From contig NZ_JACWMS010000001.1 of NCBI RefSeq assembly GCF_014673215.1, positions 310,001 through 374,000 on the forward strand: DNA of 64,000 bases, given 5' to 3'. The first letter of the stretch is position 1. Every line of letters begins with the position of its first letter. Shown piece after piece: positions 19,383 to 28,514 of the stretch. The position numbers and the translations under genes are program-made. The stretch is from Gordonia hankookensis (GTDB taxonomy: Bacteria > Actinomycetota > Actinomycetes > Mycobacteriales > Mycobacteriaceae). Below the pieces are notes generated by a model, which saw only the letters and a program-made list of their open reading frames with translations, had not been told where the DNA came from and did not search any database.

Positions 19383-20582
19383 TCAGCCGGCGACCAGGAT
19401 CTCGCGCACCACACGGTCGGCAAGCAGTCGGCCCGCGTCGGTGAGCACCAGCCGGGCACCGACACTGCCCACGTGTTCGAGCAGGCCATCGTCGATGAAC
19501 TCCGCCGCCCGCTGATATTCGCCTGCGGTGAGCTCGTCGACCCCGAGCCCGTCGCGGCAGCGCGCCTTGAGCATCACCGCTTCGAGATGCCGGTCCTCCG
19601 GCGTGAGGATCTCATGTCCACCGATCGGAAGCTGTTCGGCGGCAAGCGAATCCGCATAGCGCGCCGGGTGTTTGACATTCCACCACCGCACGCCGTTCAC
19701 GTGTGAATGCGCGCCCGGCCCGATTCCCCACCAGTCGTGGCTGTACCAGTACGCCAGGTTGTGCCGGCATTCCGCGGCGCGCGACCGCGACCAGTTCGAC
19801 ACCTCGTACCAGTCGAAACCCGCGGTCGACAGCCTGTCGTCGAGAATCCGGTACCGGTCGGCGAGGACGTCGTCGTCGGGGGCGGGCAATTCGCCGCGCC
19901 GGATGCGCCGGGCCAGCGCGGTGCCGTCCTCGACGATCAGGGCGTACGCGGAGACGTGGTCGACCTCGGTCGAGAGGACGGCATCCAGACTCGCGTGCAG
20001 GTCGTCGTCGGTCTCCCCCGGCGTCCCGTAGATCAGGTCGAGATTGATGTGGTCGAACCCCGCGGCGGTCGCCTCGCGAGCTGCGGCGACCGCGCGGCCC
20101 GGCGTGTGCGTGCGATCCAGGGTTGCCAGCACGTGCGGAGCGGCGGACTGCATACCGAGGGAGATGCGATTGAACCCCGCGCCGAGCAGACCGTCGAAGA
20201 ACGCCGGTGATGTCGATTCCGGATTGGACTCGGTGGTGACCTCCGCGTCGTCGGCGAGGTCGAAGTACTCGGTCACCGAATCCAGCAGCCTCGACAATCC
20301 CGCCGCACCCAGCAGCGACGGCGTACCGCCGCCGACAAAGACCGTCGATATCGGCCGACTCGGGTTCATCAGCCGTGCAGCACTTCTCAGCTCGCGATCG
20401 ACGGCCTCCTGCCACGACTCCGGCGACGACGAACTCCCCAATTCACCCGCGGTGTAGGTGTTGAAGTCGCAATATCCGCAGCGCGTCGCGCAGAACGGAA
20501 CATGCAGATACAGGCCGAATGGCGTCGTGGCGTCGACTGCGCCACACGCCGCACCGACGACGTCGCCGGTGTCCGATTCCAT
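19383..20582 (-). CDS. hemW: HemW-like radical SAM protein
   Basis: A radical SAM heme chaperone/insertase, often misnamed oxygen-independent coproporphyrinogen oxidase. It has 399 residues with CATRCGYCDF (Cys31, Cys35, Cys38) binding the 4Fe-4S cluster, GGGTPSLL and a C-terminal HemN domain. True HemN has an extra N-terminal region with CxxxCxxC followed by GC, which is absent here. ATG at 20582 is preferred; a GGAGGA lies 12 nt upstream, and a GTG overlapping it is the alternative. It converges on the Rv2375-like gene. Confidence 0.92.
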   Translation of the reverse strand: MESDTGDVVGAACGAVDATTPFGLYLHVPFCATRCGYCDFNTYTAGELGSSSSPESWQEAVDRELRSAARLMNPSRPISTVFVGGGTPSLLGAAGLSRLLDSVTEYFDLADDAEVTTESNPESTSPAFFDGLLGAGFNRISLGMQSAAPHVLATLDRTHTPGRAVAAAREATAAGFDHINLDLIYGTPGETDDDLHASLDAVLSTEVDHVSAYALIVEDGTALARRIRRGELPAPDDDVLADRYRILDDRLSTAGFDWYEVSNWSRSRAAECRHNLAYWYSHDWWGIGPGAHSHVNGVRWWNVKHPARYADSLAAEQLPIGGHEILTPEDRHLEAVMLKARCRDGLGVDELTAGEYQRAAEFIDDGLLEHVGSVGARLVLTDAGRLLADRVVREILVAG

Positions 20583-20804
20583 CTCGACCCTCACTCCTCC
20601 ATCATGCTCGCCCCGCGCGGTGTGACCGTGACCACGCCACCGATCCGGGATTGCCCGCAACGACTGTCGCCGATGCGCGCCGACGGTGGGAATACCTCCC
20701 GCTCCGACTGCCTTGTCTTCTACATGCGGACCTCACGGCAGGGCTTTGCCTCACCGTGAGGGAAAATAACCCCAAGTAGACGAGGCAAGGGGCATCGTGG
20801 CACT
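20583..20804. promoter_or_regulatory. Upstream region of the sulfur operon with paired CCTCAC motifs
   Basis: This 222-bp divergent spacer between hemW and the cys leader peptide contains CCTCACGG (20731-20738) and its exact inverse CCGTGAGG (20754-20761). A compact palindrome CCTCAC-C-GTGAGG (20749-20761) is also present. Such an arrangement would suit a dimeric regulator. I could not assign a convincing -35/-10 pair; CATCGT (20793-20798) is the only -10-like string placed for a leaderless start at 20805. Confidence 0.4.
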
Positions 20805-20894
20805 ATGAACGGCGTGACTTCCCCAGGGGTGTGGCTCGCGGCCCGACGCCACATCGATCTCAAGCGCGTCTGCAGCGCATTCTGTCGTCCTTAG
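20805..20894 (+). CDS. Cysteine-operon leader peptide
   Basis: A 29-codon reading frame immediately upstream of the sulfite reductase gene. Its end, RRHIDLKRVCSAFCRP, places Cys at codons 23 and 27 of 29. It fits the short R-H-(I/V)-D-L-x-R leader peptides found ahead of sulfur-assimilation genes in actinobacteria, and the cysteine-responsive upstream ORFs described in mycobacteria. Translation would report cysteinyl-tRNA supply. The stop codon lies inside a hairpin loop (20884-20899). No good ribosome site precedes the ATG (AGGGG is 12 nt away), so leaderless or weak initiation is likely. Confidence 0.78.
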   Translation: MNGVTSPGVWLAARRHIDLKRVCSAFCRP

Positions 20895-21025
20895 ACGACG
20901 TGCGCACTGTCCCCTGACGACAGGTCGGCCCCGAGAAGTCCCCGCTCAGCCGCGGGTATGCCAGCACGTTTCCAGCCCACTTCCATGTGAACGCTGACGC
21001 ATGCTGCGTCGGCTCAGGAGACTTC
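20884..21025 (+). promoter_or_regulatory. Predicted cysteine attenuator with alternative pairings and SD sequestration
   Basis: GTCGTC (20884-20889), at the last codons of the leader peptide, can pair with GACGAC at 20894-20899 (loop CTTA containing the stop codon) or with a second GACGAC at 20916-20921. Downstream, GAAGTCCCC (20935-20943) is complementary at 8 of 9 positions to GGAGACTTC (21017-21025), which contains the Shine-Dalgarno of sirA. A further perfect hairpin GACGCA-TGC-TGCGTC sits at 20996-21010. A ribosome pausing on the Cys27 codon would cover GTCGTC and change the fold. The model is inferred by eye; no folding energies were computed. Confidence 0.6.
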
Positions 21026-22825
21026 ATGACGTCCACCACCGACGATCTTTCCGTGACCACCTCGGACGCGGCCGAAGGGTCGGCCGCACAGGATCGCGCC
21101 GCCGGATCGAAGCCCACAGCACCCGCCGGTGATCGGCCGGCCCGCGGTGAGCGCCCGGCCCGCAAGCCCCGGCCGACCAAGCGTCGCGCCGAGGGCCAGT
21201 GGAAGCTGGGTTACCGCGAGCCCCTCAATCCCAACGAGCAGGTCAAGAAGGACGACAACCCGCTCAACGTGCGCGCCCGGATCGAGAACATCTACGCCAA
21301 GCAGGGCTTCGACTCGATCGACAAGCAGGATCTCCGCGGTCGCATGCGCTGGTGGGGTCTCTACACCCAGCGGGCCGAGGGCTACGACGGCACCTGGACC
21401 GGCGACGAGAACATCGACCTCCTCGAGGACAGCCACTTCATGATGCGAGTGCGCTGCGACGCCGGCGCCCTCGATGTGGCCCAGTTGCGCACGATCGGCG
21501 GCATCTCGACAGAGTTCGGGCGCGACACCGCCGATCTCTCCGACCGCGAGAACGTCCAGTACCACTGGATTCGTATCGAAGACGTGCCCACCATCTGGGA
21601 GCGACTCGAAGGCGTCGGCCTCAAGACCACCGAAGCCTGCGGCGACTGCCCGCGCGTCGTGCTCGGGTCGCCGCTCGCAGGCGACGCTGTCGACGAGGTA
21701 CTCGACCCGACATCCGCGATCGACGAGATCGTCCGCCGCTACATCGGCGATCCCCAGTACTCGAATCTCCCGCGCAAGTTCAAGACCGCCATCTCCGGTC
21801 TCCAGGATGTCTCCCACGAGACCAACGACATCGCCTTCATCGGCGTGAACCACCCCGAACACGGTCCCGGCCTCGACCTGTGGGTCGGTGGCGGACTCTC
21901 GACGAACCCGATGCTCGCGCAGCGGGTCGGCGCCTGGATTCCGCTCGATGAGGTACCCGACGTGTGGGAAGGCGTGGTCGCGATCTTCCGTGACTACGGT
22001 TACCGCCGGTTGCGGACCAAGGCACGCCTGAAGTTCCTCATCAAGGACTGGGGCATCGAGAAGTTCCGCCAGGTGCTCGAGGACGAGTACCTGGGCCGCA
22101 AACTCATCGACGGCCCGGCGCCGGAACCGCTCACCGCGCCCCGCGATCACGTCGGCGTGCAGAAGTTGAAGAACGGGCTCAACGCGGTCGGGTTCGCCGC
22201 GATCGCCGGCCGCGTATCCGGCACCATCCTGAGCGCGGTCGCCGACGCGGCCGAGCGGGTCGGTTCCGACCGCATCCGGTTCACCCCGTACCAGAAGCTC
22301 GTGGTCCTCGACGTCCCCGATGACAAGGTCGAGCAGCTGATCGGCGAGGTCGCCAAGCTCGGCCTTTCCGCGCGGACCTCCAATTGGCGTCGAAACCTGA
22401 TGGCCTGCAGTGGGATCGAGTTCTGCAAGCTGTCCTTCACCGAGACCCGCAAGCGGTCTCAGCGGCTCGTTCCCGAGTTGGAGGAACGACTCGCCGACAT
22501 CAACTCGCAGCTCGACGTCCCGATCACGGTGAACATCAACGGCTGCCCCAACTCCTGCGCCCGGTCTCAGATCGCCGACATCGGATTCAAGGGTCAGCTC
22601 GTCGACGACGAACACGGCGGCCAGACGGAGGGCTTCCAGGTCCACCTCGGCGGAAGCCTCGGCCAGGACGCCGGTTTCGGCCGCAAGCTGCGACAGCACA
22701 AGGTTCTCTCCACCGAGCTCGGCGACTACATCGATCGGGTCGTCCGGAACTTCGTGGAGCAGCGTGACAACGGAGAGCGGTTCGCCCAGTGGGCCGTTCG
22801 CGCCGATGAGGAGGCATTGCGATGA
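21026..22825 (+). CDS. sirA: Ferredoxin-dependent assimilatory sulfite reductase
   Basis: Reduces sulfite to sulfide with six electrons, using siroheme coupled to a 4Fe-4S cluster. It has 599 residues, with the first 50 disordered and Ala/Pro/Arg-rich. Cluster ligands are Cys461 and Cys467 (CSGIEFC) and Cys507 and Cys511 (CPNSC). Tyr113 in GLYTQR and Cys205 in TEACGDC match the Tyr69-Cys161 covalent pair of M. tuberculosis NirA/SirA, supporting a sulfite enzyme of the same type. ATG at 21026 has GGAG 5 nt upstream. An in-frame GTG at 20987 would add residues containing Cys-Cys but lacks a ribosome site. First structural gene of the operon. Confidence 0.95.
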   Translation: MTSTTDDLSVTTSDAAEGSAAQDRAAGSKPTAPAGDRPARGERPARKPRPTKRRAEGQWKLGYREPLNPNEQVKKDDNPLNVRARIENIYAKQGFDSIDKQDLRGRMRWWGLYTQRAEGYDGTWTGDENIDLLEDSHFMMRVRCDAGALDVAQLRTIGGISTEFGRDTADLSDRENVQYHWIRIEDVPTIWERLEGVGLKTTEACGDCPRVVLGSPLAGDAVDEVLDPTSAIDEIVRRYIGDPQYSNLPRKFKTAISGLQDVSHETNDIAFIGVNHPEHGPGLDLWVGGGLSTNPMLAQRVGAWIPLDEVPDVWEGVVAIFRDYGYRRLRTKARLKFLIKDWGIEKFRQVLEDEYLGRKLIDGPAPEPLTAPRDHVGVQKLKNGLNAVGFAAIAGRVSGTILSAVADAAERVGSDRIRFTPYQKLVVLDVPDDKVEQLIGEVAKLGLSARTSNWRRNLMACSGIEFCKLSFTETRKRSQRLVPELEERLADINSQLDVPITVNINGCPNSCARSQIADIGFKGQLVDDEHGGQTEGFQVHLGGSLGQDAGFGRKLRQHKVLSTELGDYIDRVVRNFVEQRDNGERFAQWAVRADEEALR

Positions 22826-23571
22826 GCACGGTCACCACCGCCACGACGGGTCGCCGTCACACCGAAGACGAGTTGCGTGCCATCGCAGAGGCAGGTGCCC
22901 GCGATCTCGGCCCGGACGCGACCCCCGAAGAACTGCTGCGCTGGACCGCAGAGACCTTCGGTGACAACTTCGTCGTCGCCTCCAACATGCAGGACGCCGC
23001 GCTGGTCGATCTCGCCAGCAAGCACGTCGACTCCGACCACCTGCACGGCGAGAAGCTCAAGGTGCTCTTCCTCGACACCGGGTATCACTTCGCCGAGACC
23101 ATCGGCACCCGCGATGCCGTCGAGCAGGTCTACGACGTGGACATGGTCAACCTCACTCCGGAGCACAGCGTCGCCGAGCAGGACGAACTGTTGGGCCGCA
23201 ACCTGTTCGCCCGCGACCCGGGCGAATGCTGCCGACTGCGCAAGGTGGTCCCGCTCAAGTCCGGCCTCGCGCAGTACGACGCCTGGATCACCGGTATCCG
23301 CCGAGTGGAGGCGCCGACCCGTGCGAATGCACCGCTCATCTCGTTCGACGAGGGATTCGGGCTGGTGAAGATCAACCCGATCGCCGCGTGGTCGGACGAG
23401 ACGATGCAGGACTACATCGACTCCAACGGGGTGCTCGTCAACCCGCTGGTCGACGACGGCTACCCGTCGATCGGCTGCGCCCCGTGCACAGCCAAACCCG
23501 AACCCGGATCCGATCCGCGCAGTGGCCGTTGGGCCGGTCGCGCCAAGACAGAATGTGGGCTCCACGCATGA
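22822..23571 (+). CDS. cysH: Adenylyl-sulfate (APS) reductase
   Basis: Reduces APS to sulfite and AMP with thioredoxin. The 249-residue protein carries the cluster cysteines Cys136-Cys137 and Cys219/Cys222, which mark the 4Fe-4S APS-using type rather than the PAPS type, and the catalytic Cys245 in the C-terminal ECGLHA. The start overlaps sirA by ATGA and has GAGGAGG 7 nt upstream; the stop overlaps cysD by ATGA. Confidence 0.96.
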   Translation: MSTVTTATTGRRHTEDELRAIAEAGARDLGPDATPEELLRWTAETFGDNFVVASNMQDAALVDLASKHVDSDHLHGEKLKVLFLDTGYHFAETIGTRDAVEQVYDVDMVNLTPEHSVAEQDELLGRNLFARDPGECCRLRKVVPLKSGLAQYDAWITGIRRVEAPTRANAPLISFDEGFGLVKINPIAAWSDETMQDYIDSNGVLVNPLVDDGYPSIGCAPCTAKPEPGSDPRSGRWAGRAKTECGLHA

Positions 23572-24518
23572 CCATCGCCGACGCCACCGTCACCAGCAGC
23601 GCCTCCGCGGTCGAGGCCGACGCGGACGACTTCACCACCCTCGACGCACTCGAATCCGAGGCCATCCACATCTTCCGTGAGGTGGCCGGCGAATTCGAGC
23701 GGCCGGTGATCCTCTTCTCCGGCGGCAAGGACTCCACGGTGTTGCTGCACCTGGCACTCAAGGCCTTCTGGCCTGCTCCGCTGCCGTTCTCGCTGTTGCA
23801 CGTGGACACCGGCCACAACCTGACCGAGGTGCTGGAGTTCCGCGACCAGGTCGTCGAGCGGCACGGGCTGCGCCTGCACGTGGCGAAGGTTGAGGACTAT
23901 CTCGCCGACGGACGACTCACCGAACGGCCGGACGGTGTGCGCAACCCGCTGCAGACCATCCCACTGCTCGACGCGATCACCGAGAACCGTTTCGACGCGG
24001 TCTTCGGCGGCGGACGTCGCGACGAGGAGCGCTCGCGCGCGAAGGAGCGGATCTTCTCCCTACGCAACGCATTCGGCCAATGGGATCCGAAGCGTCAGCG
24101 CCCCGAGCTGTGGAACCTCTACAACGGTCGCCACGCGCCGGGTGAGCATGTCCGCGTGTTCCCGCTGTCGAACTGGACCGAACTCGACATCTGGCGCTAC
24201 ATCGCTCGCGAGCAGGTGCTGCTTCCGCAGATCTACTACGCGCACGAGCGCGACGTGTTCCTGCGCGACGGGATGTGGATGACCTCCGGTTCGTGGGGTG
24301 GTCCGCGCGAAGGCGAAACCGTCGAGCGTCGCTGGGTTCGCTACCGGACCGTCGGTGACGGGTCGTCCACCGGCGCCGTGCTCTCCGACGCCGCCGACAA
24401 CGACGCGGTACTGGCCGAGGTGGCCGCCTCCCGACTCACCGAGCGCGGGGCGACCCGCGGCGACGACCGCGTCTCCGAGGCCGCGATGGAAGACCGCAAA
24501 CGCGAAGGATACTTCTGA
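23568..24518 (+). CDS. cysD: Sulfate adenylyltransferase subunit 2
   Basis: The catalytic PP-loop subunit that makes APS from ATP and sulfate. It has 316 residues with the pyrophosphate loop SGGKDST (51-57), the HVDTGHN block, GGRRDEERSRAKERIFS and the C-terminal EDRKREGYF typical of CysD. ATGA overlap with cysH and TGATG overlap with cysN show stoichiometric coupled translation. Confidence 0.97.
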   Translation: MTIADATVTSSASAVEADADDFTTLDALESEAIHIFREVAGEFERPVILFSGGKDSTVLLHLALKAFWPAPLPFSLLHVDTGHNLTEVLEFRDQVVERHGLRLHVAKVEDYLADGRLTERPDGVRNPLQTIPLLDAITENRFDAVFGGGRRDEERSRAKERIFSLRNAFGQWDPKRQRPELWNLYNGRHAPGEHVRVFPLSNWTELDIWRYIAREQVLLPQIYYAHERDVFLRDGMWMTSGSWGGPREGETVERRWVRYRTVGDGSSTGAVLSDAADNDAVLAEVAASRLTERGATRGDDRVSEAAMEDRKREGYF

Positions 24519-25822
24519 TGTCACATGCTCCCGACCTTCTCCGCATCGCGACCGCGGGCAGCGTCGACGACGGCAAGTCGACGCTCGTCGGCCGGCTGCT
24601 CTACGACACGAAATCGGTCCTCGTCGACCAGATCGACGCCGTCACCAAGGCGTCGGTCGACCGCGGCCTCGAGGGTCCCGACCTCTCGCTGCTCGTCGAC
24701 GGACTGCGCGCCGAGCGCGAGCAGGGCATCACGATCGACGTCGCCTACCGCTACTTCGCCACGCCGGCACGATCGTTCGTGCTCGCCGACACCCCGGGCC
24801 ATGTGCAGTACACCCGGAACACCGTGTCCGGCGCATCGACCGCCCAGCTGGTGATCCTGCTCGTCGACGCACGCAGTGGTGTGGTCGCCCAGACCCGTCG
24901 TCATACCGCGGTGATGGCACTGCTCGGTGTGCCCCAGCTCGTGTTGGCGGTCAACAAGATCGACCTGGTCGACGACCAGGAGACGGCCTTCGCGGAGATC
25001 TCCGCCGAGTTCGGCGAACTCACCCGGTCCCTGGGATGGTCGCCCGAACAGGTGACCGCGATCCCGGTGTCGGCACTGCACGGAGACAACGTCGCCACAC
25101 GCTCGAAGAACACCCCGTACTACGACGGCCCCGCGCTGATCGAACACCTCGAGACGGTCCCGAACGTGACCGATCCCCGGCCGGTCGGGTTGCGCTTCCC
25201 CGTCCAGTACGTGATCCGTCCGCGTACGCCCGAGTATCCCGACTACCGGGGCTACGCCGGGCAGATCGCGGCCGGTCGCGTCTCGGTCGGCGACGAGGTC
25301 GTGATCCTGCCCTCCGGTGTCCGCAGCACGATCCGCCAGATCGACACCGCCGACGGCGAACTCACCACCGCGCACACCGGGCGCAGCGTGACGCTGCTGC
25401 TCGACGATGACGTCGATGTGTCGCGCGGCGACCTGATCGCGGCCGTCACGGATGCACCCGAGCCGGCTCAGCAGTTCACCGCCACGGTCTGCTGGCTGGC
25501 CGAGAAGCCACTGCGGCCGGGCGCCCGGTTGCTGCTCAAGCACGGCACCAGGACCACCCAGGCGATCGTCGGGGGGCTCGAGGTGCTGTTCGACGAGCAG
25601 TCACTCGCGCTGATCGACGCCCCGGACACGGTGGAGCTGAACCAGATCGGCCGGATCGCGATCCAGACCGCCGAACCGATCGCGGCGGACGACTACCAGG
25701 TGAACCGTGAGTCGGGCAGCTTCCTGCTCATCGATCCGCAGGGCGGGAACACTCTCGGCGCCGGACTCGTCGGCGACGCCCTGGCAAATCTCCATCTGTC
25801 GGCGACACCCGAACTCGTCTGA
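24518..25822 (+). CDS. cysN: Sulfate adenylyltransferase subunit 1 (GTPase)
   Basis: The EF-Tu-like GTPase that drives CysD. Its 434 residues include GSVDDGKST (14-22), the switch block EREQGITIDVAYRYF, DTPGH (near 92) and NKID (near 146), followed by two beta-barrel domains. It ends there: no APS-kinase (CysC) domain is fused, unlike the M. tuberculosis CysNC. This suits a pathway that feeds APS straight to CysH. PAPS for sulfotransferases must come from a kinase elsewhere. Confidence 0.96.
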   Translation: MSHAPDLLRIATAGSVDDGKSTLVGRLLYDTKSVLVDQIDAVTKASVDRGLEGPDLSLLVDGLRAEREQGITIDVAYRYFATPARSFVLADTPGHVQYTRNTVSGASTAQLVILLVDARSGVVAQTRRHTAVMALLGVPQLVLAVNKIDLVDDQETAFAEISAEFGELTRSLGWSPEQVTAIPVSALHGDNVATRSKNTPYYDGPALIEHLETVPNVTDPRPVGLRFPVQYVIRPRTPEYPDYRGYAGQIAAGRVSVGDEVVILPSGVRSTIRQIDTADGELTTAHTGRSVTLLLDDDVDVSRGDLIAAVTDAPEPAQQFTATVCWLAEKPLRPGARLLLKHGTRTTQAIVGGLEVLFDEQSLALIDAPDTVELNQIGRIAIQTAEPIAADDYQVNRESGSFLLIDPQGGNTLGAGLVGDALANLHLSATPELV

Positions 25823-25844
25823 GACCGTTGAGGATTCGGTTACG

Positions 25845-26630
25845 TTGACCCCTACCCTGCTGCTGGTCGCGCACGGCAGTCGTGACGCGCGCTTCCCGGC
25901 GACGGCCTGCCGCGTGCGCGACGCCGTCGCGGCCACGCTGCCGGGTGTCGACGTACGCCTGGCATACCTCGATCTCAACGCCCCCCTGGTCGGCGATGCC
26001 CTCGATGAGATCGCCGGTGATTGTGTGGTGGTGCCGCTGCTCTTCGCAGCCGGTTATCACCAGAAGATCGACCTGCCCGCGATCATCGGCGAGCACGACC
26101 GCCGAGGTCGGGTGGTGATCCGATCCGAGGTGATCGGAACGTTCCCGCTGGCGAATGCGCTGGCCGAGCGGCTGTCCGAGGCCGGCCTTGGCGAATCGGC
26201 CTGCCGGCGGGCAGGGATCATCCTGAGCGCTGTCGGATCATCGGACGCGGCCGCCGATCGCCACGTCAGACGCCGCGCCATCGAGCTGTCGACCTTGCTG
26301 AACCGTCCGGTGGAAGTGGTGTTCGCCACCAAGCTCGGGCACCGGGAGCACCAACTCCGCAACGCGGTTCGCCGACTGCGCGCCGCCGGAGCGGACCGCA
26401 TCGCACTGAGTCCTTATTTCCTGTCCGCCGGACTGCTCACCGAACGGGTCGAGGCCGCGCTCGATGTCCACGCACCGGGAGCGCTGGTCGCCGGACCGCT
26501 GGGCGCCCATCGCGACATCGTCGACGCCGTGTGCCACCACTATTGGACTGCGGCCTCCACCCGCACGATGTCCGCGAAGGCCCCCGATCAGGAGTCGGTC
26601 AGCGCGGCCACCTTCGTCGCACGCGCGTAG
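25845..26630 (+). CDS. Sirohydrochlorin chelatase (CbiX/SirB family)
   Basis: Should insert Fe2+ into sirohydrochlorin to complete siroheme for the sulfite reductase upstream. The 261 residues form two CbiX-like halves; the first has HGSRD (His10) and GYHQKIDLP, while the second lacks the matching HGS ([11 protein letters not shown]), as expected of a long-form chelatase. A TTG at 25845 gives [14 protein letters not shown] with GAGGA 10 nt upstream; no better ATG/GTG exists. The last 43 bp overlap the convergent cysA gene. Metal specificity (Fe or Co) is not readable, but the context says iron. Confidence 0.87.
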   Translation: MTPTLLLVAHGSRDARFPATACRVRDAVAATLPGVDVRLAYLDLNAPLVGDALDEIAGDCVVVPLLFAAGYHQKIDLPAIIGEHDRRGRVVIRSEVIGTFPLANALAERLSEAGLGESACRRAGIILSAVGSSDAAADRHVRRRAIELSTLLNRPVEVVFATKLGHREHQLRNAVRRLRAAGADRIALSPYFLSAGLLTERVEAALDVHAPGALVAGPLGAHRDIVDAVCHHYWTAASTRTMSAKAPDQESVSAATFVARA

Positions 26631-27583
26631 ATCGCCTCTCCCGCCTGCAGATTGAGCGCGTTGGCATCGCCTCGCGTGATCTGCGCCTGGAACTCGTCAC
26701 CGGTGGTGGCCGCGATCAGTTCGACCCGGGTCTCGAATCCCAGATGGACCACCCGCTGCACCGTCGCCTTGATCACCCCGGTGTCGAGGGACGCATCGGC
26801 TGCCGGCAAGGCCATTTCCGGATTACGGCCGATCCGGATGTCGTGCGGACGCACCAGCTCACCGTTGAGGCGCACGGTGGATCCGAGGAACGACGCCACG
26901 AACTCGTTGGCCGGACGGTCGTAGAGGTCATCCGGCGCGCCGACCTGCTCGATCCGCCCCTTGTTGAGTACGGCGATCCGGTCGCTCACGTCGAGCGCTT
27001 CCTGCTGATCGTGTGTGACCAGGACGGTGGTGACGTTGACATCCTCGTGTAAGCGCCGCAACCACTTTCGCAGATCTTCACGGACCTTCGCATCCAGGGC
27101 ACCGAACGGCTCGTCGAGCAGCAGGACCTGCGGGTCCACCGCCAACGCGCGGGCCAGTGCCATGCGCTGACGCTGGCCTCCCGACAGCTGCGACGGGAAG
27201 CGCCGCTGGAACACGGTGAGTCCAACGATGTCGAGCAGCTCGTCGACCTTGGCGTCGATCTGCGCCTTGGGCCGCTTGCGGATCTTGAGTCCGAATGCGA
27301 TGTTGTCGCGCACGGTCAGGTGTTTGAACGCCGCGTAGTGCTGGAACACGAATCCGATGTCGCGCTTCTGCGGCGCCGCGCCCGACACGTCGTTCCCACT
27401 GATGATGACGGTGCCCGAGTCGAGACTGTCCAGTCCCGCGATGGCCCGCAGGAGGGTGGATTTGCCGGAGCCCGACGGTCCGAGCAACGAGGTCAACGAC
27501 CCTTCCGGAATATCGATCGACACGTCGTCGAGCGCCGCGAAGTCACCGTATCGTTTGTTCGCGCCGATAACCGAGATGGACAT
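26588..27583 (-). CDS. cysA: Sulfate/thiosulfate ABC transporter ATP-binding protein
   Basis: Powers sulfate uptake with CysTW and the binding protein. It has 331 residues with Walker [10 protein letters not shown] (35-43), signature LSGGQRQR (133-140), Walker B LLLDEP (154-159) and a TOBE-like C-terminal domain (about 235-331). ATG at 27583 is 1 bp after the cysW stop. The 3' end overlaps the convergent chelatase gene by 43 bp, so both C-termini are encoded by the same DNA. Confidence 0.95.
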   Translation of the reverse strand: MSISVIGANKRYGDFAALDDVSIDIPEGSLTSLLGPSGSGKSTLLRAIAGLDSLDSGTVIISGNDVSGAAPQKRDIGFVFQHYAAFKHLTVRDNIAFGLKIRKRPKAQIDAKVDELLDIVGLTVFQRRFPSQLSGGQRQRMALARALAVDPQVLLLDEPFGALDAKVREDLRKWLRRLHEDVNVTTVLVTHDQQEALDVSDRIAVLNKGRIEQVGAPDDLYDRPANEFVASFLGSTVRLNGELVRPHDIRIGRNPEMALPAADASLDTGVIKATVQRVVHLGFETRVELIAATTGDEFQAQITRGDANALNLQAGEAIYARATKVAALTDS

Positions 27584-27584
27584 G

Positions 27585-28514
27585 TCACACGCCTTCCTTG
27601 TGCTGCACGACTTGCTGGGCATCGATGGATGCGGGTCCGTGGGGGACGGTGAGATCGGGTTCGACCTCGGTCTCGGTGCTGCCGGTGTAGGTTTCACTCG
27701 CGTCGGCGTACCGGCCCTTTGCCCGCCGTTCGATGAGCGTCATCGCCACCAGGACGAGGATCGCCACCAGCATCAGCAGCGTCGCCGCGGCGTACGCACC
27801 GAATTCGTTGTAGTCATCGGTGTAGCGCGAGTTCACCAGCAGTGTCAGGGTCTGCGAGATGCCCGGGAAGTTCGACGACACCATCGTCACCGCGCCGTAT
27901 TCGCCGAGAGCGCGGGCGATCGTCAGGACGATGCCGTAGGTGAGTCCCCAGCGGATGGCGGGCAACGTGATCCGGCTGAACGTCTGCCACCCGTTGGCGC
28001 CCAGGGTCGCCGCCGCCTGCTCCTGCTCGGTGCCGATCTCACGCAACACCGGTTCCACCTCGCGCACCACGAATGGCAGGGTGACGAACAAGGTTGCCAG
28101 CACCAGTCCGGGGAAGCCGAAGATGATGCGGAATCCGGTGCTCTCGATCCCGCCGAACCATCCCCCGTATCCCCACAACAGGATCAGCGCGACACCCGCC
28201 ACCACCGGCGAAACCGCGAACGGCAGGTCCACCACGGCTTGGAGGAAGCCCTTCCCCGGGAACCGGCCTCGGACGAGGGCCAGCGCGGTCACGATGCCGA
28301 AGATCACGTTGAGCGGCACCACGATCACGACGATCAGCAGACTCAATTGCAGGGCGGCGATGGCCGCCGGAGTGGTGATCCACTCCCAGAACTGTCCCAG
28401 TCCGTGCTCGAACGATCGCCAGAAGATCAGCCCCACCGGCACGACGAGCAGGATGAACAGGTAGAGGAGCGCGATGGCGCGCAACGTATATCGCGTGGTT
28501 CTGGAGACCTTCAT
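27585..28514 (-). CDS. cysW: Sulfate ABC transporter permease CysW
   Basis: An inner-membrane permease of 309 residues with six hydrophobic segments and the cytoplasmic EAA-like loop around [19 protein letters not shown] (coupling to CysA). A hydrophilic C-terminal tail of about 45 residues ([12 protein letters not shown]...) is longer than usual. The start overlaps cysT by 4 bp. It follows the standard sbp-cysT-cysW-cysA order. Confidence 0.94.
   Translation of the reverse strand: MKVSRTTRYTLRAIALLYLFILLVVPVGLIFWRSFEHGLGQFWEWITTPAAIAALQLSLLIVVIVVPLNVIFGIVTALALVRGRFPGKGFLQAVVDLPFAVSPVVAGVALILLWGYGGWFGGIESTGFRIIFGFPGLVLATLFVTLPFVVREVEPVLREIGTEQEQAAATLGANGWQTFSRITLPAIRWGLTYGIVLTIARALGEYGAVTMVSSNFPGISQTLTLLVNSRYTDDYNEFGAYAAATLLMLVAILVLVAMTLIERRAKGRYADASETYTGSTETEVEPDLTVPHGPASIDAQQVVQHKEGV

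Noticed and set aside
20987..21025. GTG at 20987 as the start of sirA, which would encode an extra Cys-Cys
   Set aside because: No ribosome site precedes it, the ATG at 21026 has a good GGAG, and the extension overlaps the attenuator hairpin. The tandem Cys codons inside that hairpin remain a curiosity.
21014..22699. A 561-codon frame antisense to the sulfite reductase gene
   Set aside because: Low-complexity Asp/Val/Gly/Leu composition, mirrored from sirA codons.
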